Part shown: piece by piece, positions 8,140 through 17,388 of the stretch
How positions within the stretch are numbered: the stretch's first letter is position 1
How the letters are laid out: every line of letters begins with the position of its first letter
Source: Bacteroidota bacterium
GTDB lineage: Bacteria > Bacteroidota > Bacteroidia > UKL13-3
Assembly (NCBI GenBank): GCA_947453415.1
Contig: CANGGG010000024.1
Span: 1 to 40,216, forward strand
Direction of reading: 5' to 3'
DNA: 40,216 nucleotides
The notes under the pieces: generated by a model
Seen by the model: the letters and a program-made list of their open reading frames with translations, nothing else
What the model was told of the DNA's origin: nothing
Databases searched by the model: none
Program-made: the position numbers and the translations under genes

Positions 8140-9819
8140 ATGAACAAAAAGAAACAATCATACTTACAACTCATCATTGTTTTAGCAGTTATTATTTTGC
8201 TAAACGCAATTTTTAGCAATTTCTTTTTTAGGATAGATTTAACCAAAGAAAAGCGATACACATTGGCCAAAGCCAGCAAAAATTTAGCAGCAAAAGTAAA
8301 AGATGGCATGCTAATAAAAGTGTATTTGGAAGGCGATTTTCCGGCAGGTTTTAAGCGTTTGCAAAAAGCTACCAAAGAAATGTTGGACGAATTTAAAATT
8401 CTTTCAAACAATAATATTCAATATGAATTTATAGATCCTTTACTTAACACAACTGCTAAACAAAGTACCGAAATATTACAAGAATTAAGTGAAATTGGCT
8501 TACAAGCCACCAGCATTCAATTAAAAAAAGAAGATGGTTTTAGTCAAAAAATAATTGTGCCCGGTGCAGTAGTTTATTATGGTGGTAGAAAAGTTCCTGT
8601 CAATTTATTAAAAAGTCAATTTGGACAAGCACCAGAAGCTGTTTTAAATACTTCCATTGAACAATTAGAATATGAAATAGCGAATGCTTTGCGATTAGTT
8701 ACAATTGATTCAGTAAAACAAATTGCATTTATCAAAGGCAATGGTGAGCTTGACAAATGGAATATCATAGATGGTAAAACTGAACTAAAAAAATATTATG
8801 AAATAGATGATGTAGATTTAACTTCGGTTCCACCTTCGGAATTGAACAAATATGACGGAATCATTGTTCCAAAACCAACTTTGCCTTTCAGCGATTTTGA
8901 TAAATTTAAACTTGACCAATATGTAATGCATGGCGGAAAAGTAATTTGGTTGGTTGAAAATCAGTTAGCCGAAATGGATAGCTTACGCAATTCACCACAG
9001 TATTATTCCATTGCATATAACTTAGGTTTAGACGATTTGTTTTACAAATTTGGTGTGCGAATCAACAACAATATTATTCAGGATATTCAGTGTAATACCA
9101 TTCCGGTTTTAAGTGGAATGAAAAACGGAACTCCAGAACAAAAATTACTTCGATGGATGTATTTTCCTGTTGTCCCGCCTACTAGCTCGCACCCAATTGT
9201 TCGTGGTGTGGATCCCATTTGGTTTCAGTTTACAGCTAGCATTGATACCATTCCAAATAAAAAAATTAACAAAACGGTTTTGTTGGCTTCTTCTCAATAT
9301 TCTCGTTCGGTGCCAGCACCTGCCAGGGTCGATATTGAAATGGCAAGATTAGAGCCAGATCCAAATTTATTTAGAACAGGAGGGAACAAAATTTTAGCAG
9401 TGCTTTTAGAAGGTGAATTTTCTTCCAGTTTTGAATATACTTTCGATCAAACTAAAAATCCAGCATTGGATTTTAAAAGCAAAGTGGAGAACAATAAAAT
9501 GATTGTAATAGCCGATGGAGATGTAATTAGGAATCAATATAGCGCAAGCAAAGGACAAGTATTTCCGTTGGGTTACGACCGTTTTGCAAATCAAGAGTTT
9601 GGCAATAAACGCTTTATTTTAAACTGTGTAGATTACCTTTGCGATGACAGTGGAATTATAGAAGTGCGTAGCAAAGAAGTTACCTTGCGATTGCTTGATA
9701 AAGCTAAAATAAAAAAAGAAAAACTGTTTTGGCAATTCATCAATATTGGTTTACCAATTGTGTTGATCATTGTTTTTGCATTGGCAAATAATTTTTACAG
9801 AAAAAGAAAATACGCTTAA
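8140..9819 (+). CDS. gldG: Gliding-motility ABC transporter substrate-binding-like protein GldG
   Basis: N- and C-terminal TM segments flanking a large extracytoplasmic domain (RIDLTKEKRYTLA...; ...ILNCVDYLCDDSGIIEVRSKEVTLRLLDKAKIKKEKLFWQFINIGLPIVL), typical of GldG. Confidence 0.9.
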   Translation: MNKKKQSYLQLIIVLAVIILLNAIFSNFFFRIDLTKEKRYTLAKASKNLAAKVKDGMLIKVYLEGDFPAGFKRLQKATKEMLDEFKILSNNNIQYEFIDPLLNTTAKQSTEILQELSEIGLQATSIQLKKEDGFSQKIIVPGAVVYYGGRKVPVNLLKSQFGQAPEAVLNTSIEQLEYEIANALRLVTIDSVKQIAFIKGNGELDKWNIIDGKTELKKYYEIDDVDLTSVPPSELNKYDGIIVPKPTLPFSDFDKFKLDQYVMHGGKVIWLVENQLAEMDSLRNSPQYYSIAYNLGLDDLFYKFGVRINNNIIQDIQCNTIPVLSGMKNGTPEQKLLRWMYFPVVPPTSSHPIVRGVDPIWFQFTASIDTIPNKKINKTVLLASSQYSRSVPAPARVDIEMARLEPDPNLFRTGGNKILAVLLEGEFSSSFEYTFDQTKNPALDFKSKVENNKMIVIADGDVIRNQYSASKGQVFPLGYDRFANQEFGNKRFILNCVDYLCDDSGIIEVRSKEVTLRLLDKAKIKKEKLFWQFINIGLPIVLIIVFALANNFYRKRKYA

Positions 9820-9827
9820 TTTAAATT

Positions 9828-9884
9828 CGTTTCGACAAGCTCAACGACCGCGCACGTAGAATGGTCGTTGAGCTTGTCGAAACG
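9828..9884. repeat. Perfect 22-bp inverted repeat (hairpin element)
   Basis: CGTTTCGACAAGCTCAACGACC - 13 nt - GGTCGTTGAGCTTGTCGAAACG; arms 9828-9849 and 9863-9884 are exact reverse complements. Confidence 0.95.
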
Positions 9885-9927
9885 CTTTCAAAACAATAAC
9901 ATTCATAAAGCCCTAAAATTTAATACC

Positions 9928-10935
9928 ATGAATAAAAAAACATATTTATCCATTTTAGTTTTGTTGCTTGTAGCAATATCTTATTATTTAATTAATAAAA
10001 AACCTTGGGGAATTAACTACAAAGACATTGCTGATTTTGCCATAAACGATACTGCAATTATTGATAAAATATTTATTGCAGACAGAAATGGAAACACAGT
10101 AATTTTAGAAAAAAAAGGTTCACAAACTTGGACCATTAACAATAATAAAATAGCAGATTTTAGCAAGATAGAATTGCTTTTATCTACGGTTAAAAACCTG
10201 GCGGTATTAAGGCCAGTTCCTCAAAGTGAGCACAACTCGGCAGTTGGCGACTTAGCAACTATTGGAATAAAAGCACAGTTTTATTCAAAAGATGAAACAG
10301 TAAAAACACTTTATATTGGTTCAGCTACGCAAGAACAAAATGGAACTTATATGTTAATTGAAGGTTCTTCAAAACCATATGCGGTGCATATTCCAGGATT
10401 TTTCGGTTATTTAACTCCAAGGTTTATTAGCGATAGTTTAACTTGGCGAGATAGAACAGTTTTTAACTACCAACCAGAAGACATAAAAAGCATAGCGTTT
10501 AATTATGAAAATGCAGCAAATAGTTTTTTTATTGACAATAGTAATGTGCAAGCACCCTTAATTTTTGATGCAAATAAAAAAGTAAAAACCATAACAGACT
10601 TACAGTTTTTAAGGTTTTATATTGCAACGTTTAAGCAGTTAAATTTTGATGGATACGATGAAAATCAAAGTCAAAAATTGATTGACAGCCTGATGCAAAA
10701 TAAAGCAATTTGCACCATCAATATTACCAATAATAATGGAGCCATTCAAAGCTTAAAACTTTATACTAAAGCCATTGACAAACACACCAAACAAGCCATT
10801 AACGAAGAAACTGGCGAGTATTTAAAATCTGATCCAGAACGCTATTGGGCTTTTTTAAATAATGATAAAAGTTTAATGCTTATTCAGCAATATAACTTTG
10901 GAAAAGTAATGATTACCATTGATGGGTTTAAATAA
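9928..10935 (+). CDS. DUF4340-like membrane-anchored protein
   Basis: Signal/TM anchor MNKKTYLSILVLLLVAISYYL followed by DIADFAINDTAIIDKIFIADRNGNTVILEKKG...WTINN, typical of DUF4340 proteins found next to GldG. The track start at 9868 (TTG) lies inside the hairpin repeat, so ATG at 9928 is preferred. Confidence 0.7.
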   Translation: MNKKTYLSILVLLLVAISYYLINKKPWGINYKDIADFAINDTAIIDKIFIADRNGNTVILEKKGSQTWTINNNKIADFSKIELLLSTVKNLAVLRPVPQSEHNSAVGDLATIGIKAQFYSKDETVKTLYIGSATQEQNGTYMLIEGSSKPYAVHIPGFFGYLTPRFISDSLTWRDRTVFNYQPEDIKSIAFNYENAANSFFIDNSNVQAPLIFDANKKVKTITDLQFLRFYIATFKQLNFDGYDENQSQKLIDSLMQNKAICTINITNNNGAIQSLKLYTKAIDKHTKQAINEETGEYLKSDPERYWAFLNNDKSLMLIQQYNFGKVMITIDGFK

Positions 10936-11025
10936 ATAGATTTCATTTTGAATGAATTTTACTTTTAAAATTAGGATTTTATAAATGCTTGTTCTAAGCT
11001 TGTAATATAATTTACAACTTACATT

Positions 11026-12003
11026 ATGAAAATATATCCCTTCTTAGCTTTAATCATAGCAGTTTCATCGTGCGATAAAACTGCAAGTAATAATACACCA
11101 AATCCAACACAGGTTAGTTGTAATAATCCGAGTAAAGCCGACTTGGAAAAGATTCAAATTTTCCCTACAACTAATCCATTAAATACTGATATTTCAAATG
11201 CTGCTGTTGATTCAAAATCGGCTGCAATAATTTCAGCCATTGGAAGTGTAAGTTTACATCCCGATTTTGGAAGTGGATTATGGCAAGGAGCGCCAATTGG
11301 AATTCCATTTTCAGTGGTTTGTGGTAATCAAGCAAAAGTGCCAATCACATTTAGAGCTAATTCTTACGATGGAAATTATGGAAATGAAAGCGATGCAGGT
11401 CCATATCCTGTTCCATTAACAGCGCCTATAGAAGGCAATGGTGTTGGCGACAGCCATGTAATAACCGTTGACTTAGAAAATGGAAAATTATACGAAATGT
11501 ATAATGCCAGTCAAACTGGAAATGGTTGGGGAGCATCGTGCGGTGCAATTTTTGATTTAAACTCAAATGCTACAAGAACGGAAGGTTTTACATCGGCCGA
11601 TGCTGCTGGTTTACCCATTTTACCCTGCTTACTCAGGTATGATGAAGTTGCATCTGGAACCATTGACCATTGCATACGATTTACTTTAAGTAAACCAAAA
11701 GTTTTTAACGGATATGTTAGTCCTGCTAGCCATAAAGTAAATGGAACTGGCATAAGTGGTTCATCGTTACCAATGGGTGCTAGACTTCGTTTAAAAGCTT
11801 CGTTTAATATAAGTACTTATGCGCCAAACATGCAAGTTATTTTAAAAGCAATGAAAACTTATGGAATCATTTTAGCCGATATTGGTTCCGATATGTTTAT
11901 AAGCGGAGCGCCAGATTCACGTTGGCTTGACACTGAAGTTCAAAGTTTAAAAACCATCAAATCTACAGATTTTGAAGTAATACAATTGGGAACTATTAAA
12001 TAA
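11026..12003 (+). CDS. Secreted lipoprotein of unknown function
   Basis: Lipoprotein-like signal (MKIYPFLALIIAVSSC); no catalytic family recognised. Conserved-looking C-terminus LKAMKTYGIILADIGSDMFISGAPDSRW. Confidence 0.7.
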   Translation: MKIYPFLALIIAVSSCDKTASNNTPNPTQVSCNNPSKADLEKIQIFPTTNPLNTDISNAAVDSKSAAIISAIGSVSLHPDFGSGLWQGAPIGIPFSVVCGNQAKVPITFRANSYDGNYGNESDAGPYPVPLTAPIEGNGVGDSHVITVDLENGKLYEMYNASQTGNGWGASCGAIFDLNSNATRTEGFTSADAAGLPILPCLLRYDEVASGTIDHCIRFTLSKPKVFNGYVSPASHKVNGTGISGSSLPMGARLRLKASFNISTYAPNMQVILKAMKTYGIILADIGSDMFISGAPDSRWLDTEVQSLKTIKSTDFEVIQLGTIK

Positions 12004-12033
12004 ATTAATTGCTGTTTTATTGCTAAAATTTAA

Positions 12034-12071
12034 AAAAAAAACGAGCCTAGTTTAACTTTGCTCGTTTTTTT
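12034..12071. terminator. Bidirectional intrinsic terminator
   Basis: AAAAAACGAGC ... GCTCGTTTTTT between convergent genes 11026-12003 (+) and 12092-14584 (-). Confidence 0.85.
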
Positions 12072-12091
12072 ATTTTGAATAAAATGAATGA

Positions 12092-14584
12092 TTATTCTAT
12101 AATTAATTTTTTGGTCAATGTGCTTTCGTTGCTATTGATTTGAACAAAATACATTCCTTTTGGTAAATCAGTTAATGATAAATTTACTGAGTTCATTCCA
12201 GCAACTAATTGAGTATTTATTGATTTTACCAAAGCGCCTTTTATATCGAATAAATTTACATTTCCTTCTGATTTTTGATTGGCATTGAACACAATGGAAA
12301 CATTTTCGTTAGCAGGATTTGGATACATTAAAAAATTATTGTTTTCAATAATTTCATTTGTACCTGTTCTGAATTTAACGCTTTCAAATGAATCAACTAT
12401 TCCATTGCTCCAAGCAATATAAAAATTCAAAGCAAAATTAGGATTCGCTTTATTGAAAATAGAATCTGCTTTATTATACGCTGAATCTTTTCTAACGTAT
12501 TTACCAGCTACTAAACTTGAATCAACATAATTTCTTAAATCTAATAAAAACCCTGAGGCAAACATTACACCTGCTAAACCACTTCTACCAACAAAATTTA
12601 TGTTTGAAGACAATAAACCTTTACCCGTTACGGCATCGTTTACATTATAAGTAGCGCCTGCATTCCCTTTGGTAGGACTGTATTTATACAAAGCACCATA
12701 AGAAGTATTTTTAGCTACAAATAAAGCTTCTTGATCAGCTTGAATATTTAATTTTCCTACATTTACCCCACCATGGAAAAATATAACTTCGTTGGAAGGA
12801 GTTGGGAAGGTTGAAACTATTTTACCTGGTGTTATCATTTTTACACCAAACGCTGTTGAAATTCCCTCAGGATTTGTGCGATAAGAAGCGCCTGTAAATC
12901 CGTATGCTATAGCAACATTAAAGTTAGAATCTGGCAACATACTGATAGACCAAAGTGCATTTGAAGTATCTACTGCGTTTCCTTTAGTTAAGTTAATTCT
13001 TACTGGCACATATGCGTCAGTTCCATTAGCAATTCCAGTAGCATTTCTAAATCCTAAATCATTTACTATTTTTATTCCATTTGCATAAATATCAACATTA
13101 CGAATTGTTGTATCAGGTGAGTTATGGATAAACTGTAATTTGTTTTGCAAACGAGTTAATTCTATTACAGTTCCATTACTCAAAGCCAACATCACTTTAA
13201 AAGTAGCAGCATTAGTAGGATTGCCAGCGGCACGGTAAAAACCTGAAGTAAAAACTACACCAGATTGATTCAAGTATGCAGTAGCATTTAATGAATATGC
13301 TCCATTATATTCCGATTTTGAACCATTGCTAATATTAAAAATATAACCAGTATTATCCGTTCTTAAAGCAGAAAAATCACCATATTTTAAATTAGAAATT
13401 ACACTCGTTTGTGAAGGAACTTTATTAAACGATAATTGAGGTGCATCGGTATTACCATTGGCTACCAAATATTGGAAACTACCAGCTAATAGTGAACTTT
13501 CGGGCATGCTGTCATATCCATTTATATTCAACAAACGGTTAACCCCATCAGGATTAGCGGCATATGTTGAAGAATCTTTTAAACCCATTGCCATGGCTAA
13601 ATATGATTTGCCAGTTGCTAAGTTAATTGAAGGAATAAAATATAATGTATCATTTTGGTTAGCAGTTGAAACTCTTACTTGGGTATTACCTGCATTTACT
13701 GTTAAAAATGGAGTTGCCTCTCTGAAATTTAGTGCTGAAATTACTTTGTTATTGTTAAAATAAACATCAAAACTTTGCAAAGCTACATCGGCTGCATTAT
13801 GAATAAACTGTAAGCGAGTTGCTTCTTGTAATTCTACCACAATTCCGTTGGTATCAACAGCAAACACACCAAAGCTATTTCCATTTTGATTAGCTGTTGG
13901 ATTTACAAAACCAGAAGCAAAAACAGAAAGCATTTTTTGATTAAATGAAGTCAAATTTACGCTGTAAGCTTTTAAAGCAGCACTTGAACCTGCAACGCGC
14001 ATTTCTAAATAAGTAGGAACGTTGTTAAAAAATAAATTTGAAGCATTAACTTGTGCAAAACGTAAATTTGAAGGCAAGGTTCCCGTTGAAATTGCTGGTT
14101 TAGAAACCACATCAACTCCAGGAGCGTCAGTTATACCATGAAATATATTTATTTGTACTTTTCCATTACCCGCTGCAAAAGCTGTAATGTTTTTAGTTAT
14201 TAAAGTAATTCCAGTATTTAAACTATTGGGATTAGCACTAAAATTAGCTGTATTATTTAAACCAGTAATCATAATTACTGAATTTGAATTAGCTGCTAAA
14301 GTTAATGTCAAACGCTTTAAAACTAAATCACTGCTATCAATACTGTTTCTATCGTTAATATTAAATTTTACTGAACCTGAAGTAACAGATAACAATGAAG
14401 TTGCTTGTCTGAAAGCTATATTGTCATATTTGAACCCGTTTACATATACATCTACAGTATCCATTGATGGATCGGCAGCATTATGAATTAACTGAAAACG
14501 CGCTGATTGAGCATTTGCAGTAAAAAAAACTGCACTAGCTAATAATGCAAATAATGATTTTTTTAAAATGATAAAGTGTTTCAT
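12092..14584 (-). CDS. Secreted multi-domain DUF4397 protein with type A T9SS C-terminal sorting domain
   Basis: Signal peptide; repeated RFQLIHNAADP..VDVYVNG blocks characteristic of DUF4397; C-terminal FLMYPNPANENVSIVFN...GMYFVQINSNESTLTKKLIIE matches T9SS sorting domains. Confidence 0.88.
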   Translation of the reverse strand: MKHFIILKKSLFALLASAVFFTANAQSARFQLIHNAADPSMDTVDVYVNGFKYDNIAFRQATSLLSVTSGSVKFNINDRNSIDSSDLVLKRLTLTLAANSNSVIMITGLNNTANFSANPNSLNTGITLITKNITAFAAGNGKVQINIFHGITDAPGVDVVSKPAISTGTLPSNLRFAQVNASNLFFNNVPTYLEMRVAGSSAALKAYSVNLTSFNQKMLSVFASGFVNPTANQNGNSFGVFAVDTNGIVVELQEATRLQFIHNAADVALQSFDVYFNNNKVISALNFREATPFLTVNAGNTQVRVSTANQNDTLYFIPSINLATGKSYLAMAMGLKDSSTYAANPDGVNRLLNINGYDSMPESSLLAGSFQYLVANGNTDAPQLSFNKVPSQTSVISNLKYGDFSALRTDNTGYIFNISNGSKSEYNGAYSLNATAYLNQSGVVFTSGFYRAAGNPTNAATFKVMLALSNGTVIELTRLQNKLQFIHNSPDTTIRNVDIYANGIKIVNDLGFRNATGIANGTDAYVPVRINLTKGNAVDTSNALWSISMLPDSNFNVAIAYGFTGASYRTNPEGISTAFGVKMITPGKIVSTFPTPSNEVIFFHGGVNVGKLNIQADQEALFVAKNTSYGALYKYSPTKGNAGATYNVNDAVTGKGLLSSNINFVGRSGLAGVMFASGFLLDLRNYVDSSLVAGKYVRKDSAYNKADSIFNKANPNFALNFYIAWSNGIVDSFESVKFRTGTNEIIENNNFLMYPNPANENVSIVFNANQKSEGNVNLFDIKGALVKSINTQLVAGMNSVNLSLTDLPKGMYFVQINSNESTLTKKLIIE

Positions 14585-14780
14585 TTAATTTATTTTAGTG
14601 TGTTAAATTGAATAATTACTTATTTGAATTACAAATAAGGTTATGTAATGGCAAATATAATCTTTGCAACAATAAATCAAATAGTAATATAAAATTACAA
14701 AGAGGTTGCTTGAAATTTTATAATTATTTTAGAATTTGGCATTGCATAATTTCCAATACATTTTTGAAAATTGACATAAA

Positions 14781-14810
14781 AAAAGTCTTAGTTTAAAAAC
14801 TAAGACTTTT
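14781..14810. terminator. Intrinsic terminator hairpin downstream of the acyl-CoA dehydrogenase gene
   Basis: AAAAGTCTTAGTTT AA AAACTAAGACTTTT, perfect 14-bp arms just after the minus-strand CDS ending at 14838. Confidence 0.85.
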
Positions 14811-14837
14811 GTATTTAATATGACTTATTTTAATTAA

Positions 14838-15977
14838 TTATTTTAAAATTTCTCTAGAAATTACAATTTTCTGAACCTCACTTGTTCCTTCATAAATTTG
14901 AGTAATTTTAGCATCACGCATTAAACGTTCTACATGGTATTCTTTTACAAAACCGTATCCACCATGTATTTGAACTGCTTCAATGGTTGTATCCATTGCT
15001 ACTTGCGAAGCATATAATTTGGCCATTGAACTAGCCAAGGCATAATCGCCATGTGAATCTTTTAAGTATGCTGCTTTTAAACAAAGTAAACGAGCTGCTT
15101 CAATATTGGTAGCCATATCGGCTAATTTAAATTGAATAGCTTGATGGTTCATAATTTCAGTACCAAATGCTTTGCGTTGTTTTGAATATGCCAAGGCTAA
15201 TTCGTATGCGCCACTTGCTATTCCTAATGCTTGCGAAGCAATACCAATTCGGCCGCCAGCAAGTGTTTTCATAGCAAATTTAAAACCAAAACCATCTTCA
15301 CCAATGCGGTTTTCCTTTGGAACTTTTACATCGGTAAACATAATAGAATGAGTATCGCTACCTCTAATTCCTAACTTGTTTTCTTTGTTTCCTACTACAA
15401 TTCCAGGACTATCTTTTTCAACTATAAATGCATTGATACCTTTGTGTTTTTTCTCTACATCGGTTTGCGCAATAACAATGTAATATTTTGCTGTACTTCC
15501 ATTGGTAATCCAATTTTTGGTACCGTTTAATAAATAATAATCACCTTTATCTTCGGCAGTTGTTCTTTGGCTTGTTGCATCGCTTCCAGCTTCTGGTTCC
15601 GATAATAAGAAAGCTCCCCAACATTTGCCACTTGCCATAGGCACTAAATATTTTTGTTTTTGTTCTTCGTTAGCAAAAGTTTCCAAACCCCAACAAACTA
15701 ATGAATTGTTTACGGAAACTACTACAGAAGCTGAGGCATCAATTTTGGAGAACTCTTCCATTGCCAAAACATAACTTACAGAATCCATTCCACTTCCGCC
15801 ATATTTTGGGTCAACCATCATTCCTAAAAAACCAAGTTCCCCTAGTTTTAACATTTGTTCCATTGGAAATTTTTGATGTTCATCACGCTCAATTACGCCT
15901 GGTAATAATTCGGTTTGAGCAAAATCACGAGCGGCCTGTTGTACGTTTAAGTGTTCTTCTGTAAATTGGAAATTCAT
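14838..15977 (-). CDS. Acyl-CoA dehydrogenase
   Basis: MNFQFTEEHLNVQQAARDFAQTELLPG; LSEPEAGSDA; AFGTEIMNHQAIQFKLADMA; VQIHGGYGFVKEYHVERLMRDAKITQIYEGTSEVQKIVI. Confidence 0.95.
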   Translation of the reverse strand: MNFQFTEEHLNVQQAARDFAQTELLPGVIERDEHQKFPMEQMLKLGELGFLGMMVDPKYGGSGMDSVSYVLAMEEFSKIDASASVVVSVNNSLVCWGLETFANEEQKQKYLVPMASGKCWGAFLLSEPEAGSDATSQRTTAEDKGDYYLLNGTKNWITNGSTAKYYIVIAQTDVEKKHKGINAFIVEKDSPGIVVGNKENKLGIRGSDTHSIMFTDVKVPKENRIGEDGFGFKFAMKTLAGGRIGIASQALGIASGAYELALAYSKQRKAFGTEIMNHQAIQFKLADMATNIEAARLLCLKAAYLKDSHGDYALASSMAKLYASQVAMDTTIEAVQIHGGYGFVKEYHVERLMRDAKITQIYEGTSEVQKIVISREILK

Positions 15978-16140
15978 ATCTGTGAAATAGTTTTTTGCGA
16001 ATATATATTTTTATAAGTTAGTTTAATAAACACCAATAAAAATCAATTGTTTTGAAAAATAAAAAAGAACCGTTACGAATGTTAATGGGTTTAATCTATT
16101 CCGCATTTTTGTCATTCCGCACTTCGCATTTTAAATGCTT

Positions 16141-17379
16141 TTATTCCAAATCTGTATTCAATTTGTACCTACAAATTCTGTTATTGCCTTTATCTGCAAC
16201 ATAAATCATTTTGCGGTTATAGCAAATACCCATTGGATCTAAAAAATTAAATGGTCCATCAAGTGGTTTTCCATCTATTGCTTTTCCTCCAAATGATACA
16301 TTTATTTGCTTTTTTATAGTGGAATTTGCTGGAGGATTTACACCCTCAAAACCCTGATTGGTAAATACGTAAACTGAGTCTGTTTCGCTATCAACCACAA
16401 AATAGTAATTGGTGGCATCAGGCGCTATAAAACAATCCTCAGGTTTTTTAAATTTAAAAGGTTCGTACATAAAGCTGCTGGCTTTGCCAATATCAAAATT
16501 TAACAAACTAGCAGTTTCTGAATATTGAGGACCTAAATCTGGATCATCAATAACTGTTATCATTAAAGTTTTATACTCTAAATTATTAGTTTGATTATTT
16601 GAAGTAATCATAAAATTTTTTGAAGTACTCATTCCCTGCAAACGTTGTGGAGGTGCCGAAAAAGTAGCAATACTTGAAATATCAATTGCAGTTTTTAATC
16701 CGGATTCAGTTGGATTTAATCCAACTCCATATCCAATATTTAATCCATCTTGGTTAAAAACCAACACAGCATTATCAGGTCTAACAAAAGTATTTGCTTG
16801 GTTTCTTGGACCTTTGCGAGTAACATATAAAGTATTGTCTGACAAACATGCCAAACCAGTATACGTTACTTCTACATCTGCAGCACCTCTAAACTGTGTA
16901 CTTTGGCGTGAAGCATCGCAAAATGGATGAATTAAAGTATCAATAAATGTGTAGTTTCCTTGACCTGTTCCTTCTAAATGATACACGCAAGTTACAGTTT
17001 CATTAACTGTTGCATCAAAAACTTTTCCAATTACATAAGTATGCAAACGCCTGTCTTGTGTAACTTCAGTAGCTCCCGGAATAGCAATAGTGTATGCCAA
17101 AGTTCCTTTTTGATCTAAAATATTTAAACCTTTATCGTCCACTACATAAATCATTTCATCGAAACCAACGAACACGTCTACTGGATTTTGAAAACCTTTA
17201 AAAAACGGGAAAATAGGTACATAACTTACTGCTTTTGGAACTAAATTTGGATCTATTTGTCCTTGCTTTAACACATCATCAACAGTATCATTTTGCTTAC
17301 TTCCAAATATGGAACAAGAAGAAATGAAACCCATTATTGATATAAATAAAACGATTATTTTTATATTTTTAAAATTCAT
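16141..17379 (-). CDS. Lipoprotein with NHL-type beta-propeller-like repeats
   Basis: Lipobox-like signal (FISIMGFISSC); repeated blocks such as VDVFVGFDEMIYVVDDKGLNILDQKG and FLDPMGICYNRKMIYVADKGNNRICRYKL typical of NHL propellers. Confidence 0.72.
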   Translation of the reverse strand: MNFKNIKIIVLFISIMGFISSCSIFGSKQNDTVDDVLKQGQIDPNLVPKAVSYVPIFPFFKGFQNPVDVFVGFDEMIYVVDDKGLNILDQKGTLAYTIAIPGATEVTQDRRLHTYVIGKVFDATVNETVTCVYHLEGTGQGNYTFIDTLIHPFCDASRQSTQFRGAADVEVTYTGLACLSDNTLYVTRKGPRNQANTFVRPDNAVLVFNQDGLNIGYGVGLNPTESGLKTAIDISSIATFSAPPQRLQGMSTSKNFMITSNNQTNNLEYKTLMITVIDDPDLGPQYSETASLLNFDIGKASSFMYEPFKFKKPEDCFIAPDATNYYFVVDSETDSVYVFTNQGFEGVNPPANSTIKKQINVSFGGKAIDGKPLDGPFNFLDPMGICYNRKMIYVADKGNNRICRYKLNTDLE

Positions 17380-17388
17380 ATTGTTCTT

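Noticed and set aside
9868-9927. N-terminal extension MSLSKRFQNNNIHKALKFNT of the DUF4340-like protein
   Set aside because: The TTG start is within the right arm of a perfect inverted repeat, and the downstream ATG begins a normal membrane-anchor segment.
13458-14486. Plus-strand ORFs at 13458-13763 and 14187-14486
   Set aside because: Antisense shadows of the DUF4397-repeat gene; their similar texture comes from the repeats.
14608-14796. Plus-strand 62-aa ORF
   Set aside because: In an AT-rich spacer, runs into a terminator hairpin, implausible composition.
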